From Coleophoma eucalyptorum (Eukaryota > Ascomycota > Leotiomycetes > Helotiales > Dermateaceae): 64,000 nucleotides of DNA. Where the stretch lies: positions 799,830 to 863,829 of the forward strand of contig JALRME010000015.1 of the NCBI GenBank assembly GCA_026120035.1, in the 5' to 3' direction. Positions 56,996 through 64,000 of the stretch are shown piece after piece. A program made the position numbers and the translations under genes. A model generated the notes under the pieces. It made no database searches. It had not been told where the DNA came from and was given only the letters and a program-made list of their open reading frames with translations. Each line of letters begins with the position of its first letter. Within the stretch, counting starts at the first letter, position 1.

Positions 56996-57834
56996 ATGTC
57001 GACCTCAACCCTACCAGCAATGAAGACGAACCCCAAGTTCGTCTTCTTCACGGACTTCGACGGCACCATAACTCAGTCAGACAGCAATGACTACTTGACC
57101 GACACTTTGGGAATGGGGACAGAACTGCGAAAAAAGGGGAATCAGGATGTTCTATTTGATCGCAAGTCATTCAGACAGTCATTTGGGGAGATGATGCACA
57201 GTGTTAGCGAAACAACTCCATATGACAAATGTATTGAGATCCTGCTCAAGAGCATCAAGCTGGATGTCGGATTTCGAGACTTCTTGGAATGGTCCACCGC
57301 ACAAAATGTGCCCGTCGTTGTCTTGAGCTCTGGCATGGAGCCAATCATTCGCGCACTACTCGTTCACTTGGTCGGACCACTGGCCAACGACATCCAGATT
57401 GTGAGCAATACTGTCGAACCACGGGACGGAAAGAGTATCAATGAAGTTGGAGGCTGGCAGATCGTTTTCCATGATGAGTCGTATGTGATTGCTTATTACC
57501 TAAAGATTCCATGCTGATTATTTGCAGACACTTCGGTCATGATAAATCGAGAGAGATTAGACCCTACAAGGCGCTTCCTGAAGGCGAACGCCCTACCATG
57601 TTCTATGCCGGAGACGGTGTAAGTGACTTGTCAGCAGCAAAGGAAACAGATCTTCTGTTTGCAAAGAAGGGACACGATCTCGTTAACTACTGCGTCCGAG
57701 AAAATGTTCCTTTTGAAGTATTTGAGGATTGGTCGTCCATCTTGGCCACTGTCCAGAGTATTGTCGCCGGAAAGACGACAGTTCAAGAAGTAGTTGCTCG
57801 AGGCCTCGAGGAGGTCAAAAGTGGCAATGCTTGA
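56996..57834 (+). CDS. HAD-superfamily phosphatase, yeast YNL010W (Pyp1)-like
   Basis: Phosphoserine-phosphatase-like HAD hydrolase. The yeast relative Pyp1 is reported as a metabolite phosphatase acting on polyol phosphates. Exons 56996-57480 and 57528-57834, across a 47-bp GTATGT/CAG intron, give 263 aa. HAD motif I is FFTDFDGTITQSDSND, motif II is VVLSSGMEP, a motif III lysine lies in the SREIRPYKAL region, and motif IV is YAGDGVSDLSAAKE. I start at ATG 56996 (MSTSTLPAMK). The frame opens further upstream only from a TTG. Soluble, no targeting signal seen. Confidence 0.9.
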
Positions 57835-59479
57835 TTAAGAATTCAGCCATATACTTTTCTGACCTGTAGACCATAGATTATAGACCGTAGAACGATATAA
57901 CCTGATTCACGTACAACATTGGACGCTTTTCAAACGAGTTCGTGTAGAAAAGCAGGGTCGTTCTAATTGCTTGTTCTGGGCCATTGCTTTCACATCTATA
58001 CTTTACTTTCATGCACCAGAGCTTGGACAGTGTTTGCCAACAGACAAGACGGTTGGGAACCTGTTCACTCCTTGAAGTGCTCGTCTCAAAGTTCAAGACA
58101 GCCTAGGATTTTGGGGAGGGGGGATTTGCGCAGCCAGCCCCTTTTCTAGTCCTAGTACAATGCCATGCGAGTCCAGCAATTGCAGGAGTTCGGCATGAGA
58201 GGGTGCGCGAATCATGGTCGTTTATCAGGCCCAATGTCCCAGCGTGAGACTGTTGGAGCAGACACGCAGAGTAACAGTAATACCTCTGGCGCTTGCCGTC
58301 CTTTTTGAGCAAGCTTAGCGACGCGTCGGTCATGGATGGCCCTTGGACCTCGCCTCGACGATCGAGTACCTTATCTGAACATCGCTCTCTGGAACCTATG
58401 CATCTTCTTATTCTTCTTGACCGACACGACCTTTGCATGCCACCTGCCTCAAGTGGGCGACTTTCAATAACTTTGACACAAAGACAAGGCTCGGTATGAA
58501 TCTTACACATCTCAAAGGGAAAGTCTTCACGAGGAGCACCGCTGCAATATGTCGCGCCACCCAAGCGGCCGGCGATCAGATCTCGAGGCGGAACGAGTGG
58601 CGACGTAGTTCGGGGCAATGCCATTCCCCCTTCAACGGCATGTCCTTGTACCAAGTAGGTTTTGTTCAACAGGCTCAAACGCCGCTGCAATACCGGTGTT
58701 CTTTCCAGTGTAACGTTTTACGGCGCTCTTCGAAGCGCAAGCTACAAGTTAAGGACCCCGACTAAACTTTCACTGCTCTGGTATGGTATGGTTTCATTGT
58801 GTTCTGGCAGGTTCTGGTGTCTCTTTAGTTTGACAGAGCTTGCGCCGTACGAGTACACTATTATTGTGAAGTCTCTCACAATCTCTTCGATTTTAGCTCA
58901 AGGTTGAGTTGAAGATAGCAACCACATGGACTTCAACGACCTCGTCCGCCCGCAGGAACTGGCGGAGAAGCACGATAAGTACAATACTTGCAGAGTACAG
59001 TACTATCGTACATCCTCCAAAAGGTTTACCAGATCCCTGGAGAGTGCCTGTGCGAGGACTTTTCCCAAGGAGAATACCGAACGAATAGGAAGGCCCTGGA
59101 GCCAAGCTGAATTTAGCTCCGTCTGAGTATCTGTAAAGCATAAGAAACAAGTCTCTTCTAAACAAGCCAGTCCCTTCCAGACCGCAGGGATTTTGCGCAC
59201 TTTCATGATACAGTTACATGATACTACCGACTTCACCAGTCTTGCCGCAGCATATCAATGCCTGTAGTTCACAGGCCAACCCAGGATTCCATGTTTTCCA
59301 CCCCACATAAGCGCGGGATGGGATGTATATGAGATTTCCCAGATCCACTCAGCCGGCTCCTTGGTGATCGTCCTTTGGGGTAATATCCTTTTTCGGTTAT
59401 TGTATCCGGTCGAACTTGTCGCCTTGCAGATGTTGTACGCCAACATTCATCTCAGATTCGCATCCTCGGTCTCTTCAAA
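57835..59479. other. Intergenic, no gene recognised
   Basis: About 1.6 kb. The longest frame (58103-58690, minus) has a composition unlike a protein and no signature. The right part is the promoter of the membrane-protein gene. Confidence 0.5.
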
Positions 59480-61044
59480 ATGATCACTCTGTTGTCACCT
59501 CATTATATTCCGCAACCCGTCACGAAAACGGATCTGGTAATTGCGTCAATATGTTGGGGCTTCACATTAGGATTTGGTTTTCTGACAGTATGGACGGCTA
59601 CGAAACAGACACTCCAAGCAAAAAGAATTCATGGAGTTTCTAAGCTAACATCGCCATACATCATAATGATATGGTGCGAAATTGCTGTGTGTCTAAGCTT
59701 TAGCATTATCTGCTGGCTCCATCTTGATGGAATTATACCTCCTAGGTAGAGTTGATTACAAGTCTTGTTATTAGAACTCGGTTTTACTAACACAAGGACC
59801 TCTCAGCTTTGCGTTTTTCTTCTCTATTTGTAAGTGCCTGATCAAGAGTATCGGCAAGGACTGGCTAACTTTTCTTCAGTAACTTTGTGGGCACTTCAAG
59901 TAAGCCTTTTACTATCCATCTGGCTGGCCGCGTGCAGACATCATACTCTCTGCTAGGCTAGCATTTGACCGTGCCGGACTATTTGCTGTGGCTGTAATGT
60001 CTCCAAAGCTGACTGCTCTACTTGCAGGTCCAAATTCTTCTACAGATTATCATCAATCGAGTCCTTGTTATTCTTGTAGACCGCACACAAGGGAACAGAA
60101 TTCGATTAGGCGTTGCGTTGTTTATAACTGCGATCAACATTTCAGTCTATTGCATATGGATTCCAGCTCGTCTCCAAGTTTCAGACAGATTCATTTATAT
60201 AAATGATATCTGGGACCGTTGTGAGAAGACCATTTATCTTCTTGTGGACGGCAGCTTGAATTTCTATTTCATCAAAACTGTCCGGCGAAATCTGGTAAAG
60301 CCAGGCTTGACGAAATACAAGCACCTGGTTCAATTCAACATCTATATCATATTCTTCTCGCTTGCGATGGATGTTTTGATAATCAGTATGATGAGTTTGA
60401 AGAATTCTTTTGTGTACGTCTAAAACCAATCTGTCTTGATTGTACTAAATGGTTGTAGGTATATGCAATTCCACCCTCTGGCATACATCGTCAAACTGAA
60501 GATTGAGATGTCAATGGCGGACCTGATTGGAAAGATCTCGAAGATTCAAAACAATAACAGCGTACCTGTACACCAAACTACCCGGAACAAGGTCCACATT
60601 AGCTCACCACATTCATCTGACGACGGAATTATGAAAGTGGTCACTGATGTGTATCCTATACCACCAGCACGAACTAGGGACTGGGGTTCCTTCTCGTCGG
60701 GTAGTGATGGAAGCAGCATTAATTCACTTAAACTTGTTGATACAAGCCGGTCGACGATCAGACCTGGCGGTCTAGGACCTCGACCTATGCTTGATGTTGC
60801 ATCAAGTCCATCGGACTTATACGGGGCTCACGAACATGACATTGACGAGACAGTTATGCGGGTACATACCAGACGGGAAATCACAATTGAGGTAGAGCCT
60901 CGACTGAGTGCTATCGATCCTGGTGGTATCAAAGAAAGCTTTGATCAGCATTGGGTGAGAAGCGATGAGGATATGGAGCCGTTAAGAGATAGAGATAATC
61001 CAGAAAAGAGATATGGCGTCAGTACAAAAGTCTGGAAGGGCTGA
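59480..61044 (+). CDS. Fungal-specific multi-pass integral membrane protein
   Basis: Five exons, 59480-59745, 59807-59829 (23 nt), 59880-59899 (20 nt), 60028-60413 and 60459-61044, give 426 aa. All junctions keep phase and produce a smooth membrane text: GIIPPRSFAFFFSILTLWAL then QVQILLQIIINRVLVILVD. Roughly seven hydrophobic segments occupy residues 15-250. A conserved-looking motif follows, NDIWDRCEKTIYLLVDGSLN, then FHPLAYIVKLKIEMSMADLI. The last 160 residues are a soluble Ser-rich tail. The layout, seven spans then a cytosolic tail, resembles a receptor-like protein, and I recall uncharacterised fungal proteins of this kind. Function unknown. It is not an obvious PTH11 or opsin: no retinal-binding lysine motif is seen. 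Confidence 0.82.
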
Positions 61045-63294
61045 CGCTTTTATAATACTTTAACTTGGAAGTCTTTGGTGCATTTGAAATGGCGTTCGGT
61101 CGGTGTACATCTGAGCAGGCAATAGCTGTTGGGTATCCAAAAAGGGGGACAGTACCTTAGATATCAAACCCCAGAATAATTCTAGAATTCATGTAATTCT
61201 TAACTCATTAAAAACATTGGACACTTGCTGTAGCCTGCTCTTTATGCATATGTACTTAGATTTACCTTTGACCCAGAACCTTACAACTTCTCTTCCCCGT
61301 ATCTCAAGTATGACAACCCGAATAATATTTATTGCAGCCTTATACTCTAGATATTTGCTAGATGTATTCTAAACCTCCTTTACCATCTAAGTATCGGTTT
61401 TAATACACAAGAACTCTATCACTACAGTCCCTAACTCGCCCCCGCTCATGCCTACATTTGAATTCTTTAAGTCTTTTAAGTTCAAGACCTCCATGACTTC
61501 TACCAAGGTGACATTGAAAAGGGCCACGGGCCAGAACCCTAACTGTCAAAAAGCTACATAGGGTATTGCCACCACAATAGGGTCGTGCTATTATAGAGTT
61601 GAATAGGCCAGCCATTAGTTCATCTCGAACCGAGTATTGCATGATTAACTTCCATCGAACGGGACCGTGAGAAAGCGCTAGGGCATCTTGCTGAAACCAA
61701 ATTAAGGTTGTGGATTGTGGCTTCTTCAAAGATGGTCCACTCCCTCCGTCGTTGCAAACCAGCCTTTCATGTGGACGGAAAATACCGAATTGGCGCCCAA
61801 ACATCTGCGTCTGTGCCAGACACCACCAACTCTGAAGAAGCCGTTTTCACTTAACTGCATTACGTTATTGACTTTGCGTCATTGCTACCGTATGTTGCAC
61901 ATCCTCGTTTGGGGGGGGGGGATGAGGTGGAGAGTATTGCTGTTTGTAATATGACTTGGCCCTGTCGCAACGAACGCATCCTCAAGAAGACTTCACCTGA
62001 AATCGAACGCGCGGTGCAGGAGAGGTTCGCACGCAGCATTGATGTCAGTTAAGCGACCGAAACGGACCTGCCGAGTGCCCGAACGTACGGGGTCTCTAGA
62101 AAACCTTAAGATCATTCTCAACGCTGAAGGGAGTTTAGGGGTCTTTGGTCTCGCAAGGGAAAGTGGTAATAGACTTTGTGCTCTTTTCTTAAACTCGTAT
62201 CGAGGTGTGTATTGCCTCGCCTAGAATTGCTAGTTGGTAAAGTGTGGTCTGGGCTGCTTTAACAAACTATACCACGGTGCCGAACTCGTTTTCAACATGT
62301 TCTATATGCTCCTCCTGCAATATTATAGTAAAGGTATTCTGAAGACGTACTATTGATAACGGCCAAGTACTTACCCTGGACATGCTCGAGTTGGTTCCTT
62401 GGATTTCATCAGTGAGTACTACCTATGCAGGTCATTACCACGGGTCTACCATGATAGGTCTTCTCTCTGGCGACATTGACTTGATGAATATTTCCTCCTT
62501 CCTTTTTTTGATCTCCAATTACTCTTTCGAAATCTTTACAATATAGTGTTCATATTTGTTGATACAAGATTCTTTAATTTTCCTTTTTGATTTGAGGGTT
62601 CTGCCTCAAGGAAGCCATGAAGCATCAGCGGGCTGAGATCGTTTGGTATGCATGAAGCAAGAAGCAGTGTTGCGCGAAGTTAGATAAATTTTAAGAACGA
62701 CTAAGACTTGCTTATTGAGAGATTACACACGTAGAAAAGTCAACGTTGAGAAGTTTAGGGTGTAGATAATTTTGAAACCCTTCACAATTCCGAAATCTAT
62801 AAATTGAGAGACCAGTCGATACAAACTTGCTCCATTCTATTCAGCATCAAGGAAGCTATCAATTGTATATAATGATCCGTATTTTCATAAGAGAGCCTTG
62901 GGAAGCAAGGACTTTGTGTTCTTAGATTGCCCTTCAATATGTCTCCCGAACCAAGATACCTAGCTAGAGCAGGGTGGGATTTCACTTTAAGTTGCCAGAG
63001 GCGGGCAGAATATTTCGAAAGTGTTTACCACCAGGTATCATCACTTTGCTTAGTATCTATGGTATTTTGCGTTTTCTTGTATTTTCGTGAACTTGAATCA
63101 TCAGCCATCAGAAGATGGTCAAGTTAGGAAAGGCAATGGCATGACAACTTCGCAACAAGTTAATTCCTCAAGGCTGTTTTGAAACCGTGCTCAAAGTACT
63201 GCAGTTAACCATTTCAATAAATTATTACAGGTTGATGTAATGTGAAGCTGATACGAGTTAGAAAGACAAGATACCTTGAAGTAACAAACAAATA

Positions 63295-63327
63295 CACGTG
63301 ACATCATCATATTTCATATCGACCAAT
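63295..63327 (+). promoter_or_regulatory. CACGTG box and CCAAT box, distal Rieske promoter
   Basis: CACGTGAC starts at 63295 and CCAATCA at 63323. CACGTGA (bHLH, Cbf1-like) and CCAAT (HAP complex) sites are known regulators of respiratory genes in fungi. Their use here is inferred from position. Confidence 0.45.
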
Positions 63328-63547
63328 CAAGCGCTTTCGAATTTGTCAAGTCAAAAAGCCGGAGCTACATCTCAAATACTTGGTTTTTATTTTATATATA
63401 TCAGGTATCTGGGGTGCTCTATAGAGAGTTTTAAAGAGGGAGTTTTCGTACAACTGATCTGGAAAATGAAATCTGTGGTGAGCTGACACTGAGATGAGGA
63501 TGAGATGAAAAAGATGCAGGCGTAAATGATAGTAAGCGTAGCTGCTC

Positions 63548-63595
63548 ATTGGCCATCTCTTGATACCTGAGGCGTAAAATAAGGCCATACACGTG
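63548..63595 (+). promoter_or_regulatory. ATTGG (reverse CCAAT) and CACGTGA boxes, proximal Rieske promoter
   Basis: ATTGG lies at 63548-63552 and CACGTGA starts at 63590, about 130 bp before the start codon. This repeats the pairing seen 250 bp upstream in the opposite CCAAT orientation. Confidence 0.5.
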
Positions 63596-63720
63596 ATCAA
63601 AAGTTGCTTCTCTTTGCGAATTCCGAAGGTCAACCTCGAAGTCGACCTCAATCTACCTCGCAGTCGCAGCAACCATCGATCCCTCCTCTCAATTGATTGA
63701 CTGTCGCACAAACCGCCGCG

Positions 63721-64000
63721 ATGGCCTCCCTTACCGCCTCCTCGCGCACTCTGCTGCGCTCAATGCCACGATCCACAGCCGCTCTCCCTCTGCGTGCCCT
63801 TACCACCTCAACGAGTCTTTCCAGAGCCGCCGCATCCACCGACGCCCCCTCCTCATCTTTCGAGTCCCCCTTCCGTGGAATGGGAGGTGATCGTTCATCC
63901 AAGATCCCAGATTTCAGCCACTACAGGAGCAAGTCCGGGTCGAACTCAAATTTGCTGTTCCAGTACTTCATGGTCGGTACTATGGGTGCCATGACCGCTG
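63721..64000 (+). CDS. RIP1: Rieske iron-sulfur subunit of cytochrome bc1 complex, 5' part
   Basis: N-terminal part of the complex III Rieske protein, which passes electrons from ubiquinol to cytochrome c1. The 93 codons visible include an Arg/Ser/Ala-rich presequence (MASLTASSRTLLRSMPRST), the hinge-side segment KIPDFSHYRSKSGSNSNLLF typical of fungal Rieske proteins, and the start of the transmembrane helix (QYFMVGTMGAMTA). The gene runs off the right edge, so the 2Fe-2S binding domain is not in view. Introns beyond the edge are likely. Confidence 0.92.
   Translation, partial: MASLTASSRTLLRSMPRSTAALPLRALTTSTSLSRAAASTDAPSSSFESPFRGMGGDRSSKIPDFSHYRSKSGSNSNLLFQYFMVGTMGAMTA

Larger units (their letters stand above)
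61045..63720. other. Long intergenic region, no gene recognised
   Basis: About 2.7 kb, AT-rich, with a run of 11 G at 61911-61921. Frames are short and without signatures. The last 450 bp form the Rieske promoter. Confidence 0.5.

Noticed and set aside
58103..58690. 195-codon minus-strand frame
   Set aside because: Composition is unusual (many Arg, Ser and Cys), no domain is visible, and no gene structure supports it.
1..64000. CRISPR array, prokaryotic operon, phage or viral genes
   Set aside because: No spaced repeats or such genes were seen. The window is eukaryotic throughout.

Overview
This is a nuclear window from a filamentous ascomycete (Pezizomycotina). The evidence is many short introns (mostly 45-85 bp) with GTANGT donors and CTAAY-type branch points, densely packed housekeeping genes that each match a yeast or mould protein, a transposon destroyed in the way repeat-induced point mutation (RIP) destroys DNA, and no operons. 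Protein wording reminds me of Leotiomycetes, but I cannot prove the class. I recognise 27 protein genes in whole or part, one tRNA gene and one dead transposase.

Layout. 1-1470: RIP-mutated Fot1/pogo DNA transposon, cut by the left edge. 2386-4253: Clr2-type heterochromatin protein. 4861-4942: intron-bearing tRNA-Cys. 6497-8700: Golgi apyrase. 11.3-13.6 kb: Nudix hydrolase and Hikeshi/OPI10, divergent. 14.1-18.2 kb: RPB8, ELP4, a small membrane protein and SEN34. 18.6-21.5 kb: Asi-type membrane RING protein. 22.4-27.8 kb: SYF1, V-ATPase subunit D and a U1A/U2B''-like protein. 28.1-35.8 kb: the large ARF-GEF GEA2/GBF1 and the Golgi mannosyltransferase subunit ANP1. 37.7-44.6 kb: MTR3 and three unnamed proteins, one probably mitochondrial. 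44.8-49.4 kb: BCP1, chorismate mutase and MDV1. 50.4-54.6 kb: the only accessory-looking pair, an aldo-keto reductase and a free-standing adenylation-domain protein, tail to tail. 55.1-57.8 kb: SHE9 and a HAD phosphatase. 59.5-61.0 kb: a fungal multi-pass membrane protein. From 63721: the start of the Rieske protein.

The genes do not form one pathway. Recurring themes are RNA work (RPB8, ELP4, SEN34, SYF1, U1A/U2B'', MTR3), Golgi function (GEA2, ANP1, YND1) and mitochondria (MDV1, SHE9, Rieske, the 160-aa protein). Several neighbours share short divergent promoters, for example 206 bp between the 160-aa protein and BCP1.

I found no clearly new system. The best leads are in-phase coding-looking exons upstream of chorismate mutase, the adenylation protein that stops where its relatives continue into carrier and reductase domains, conserved-looking small or orphan proteins, and micro-exons and non-canonical splice sites in otherwise ordinary genes. 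Gene models were spliced by eye, using reading phase, splice consensus and remembered family features. No alignment or search was run.
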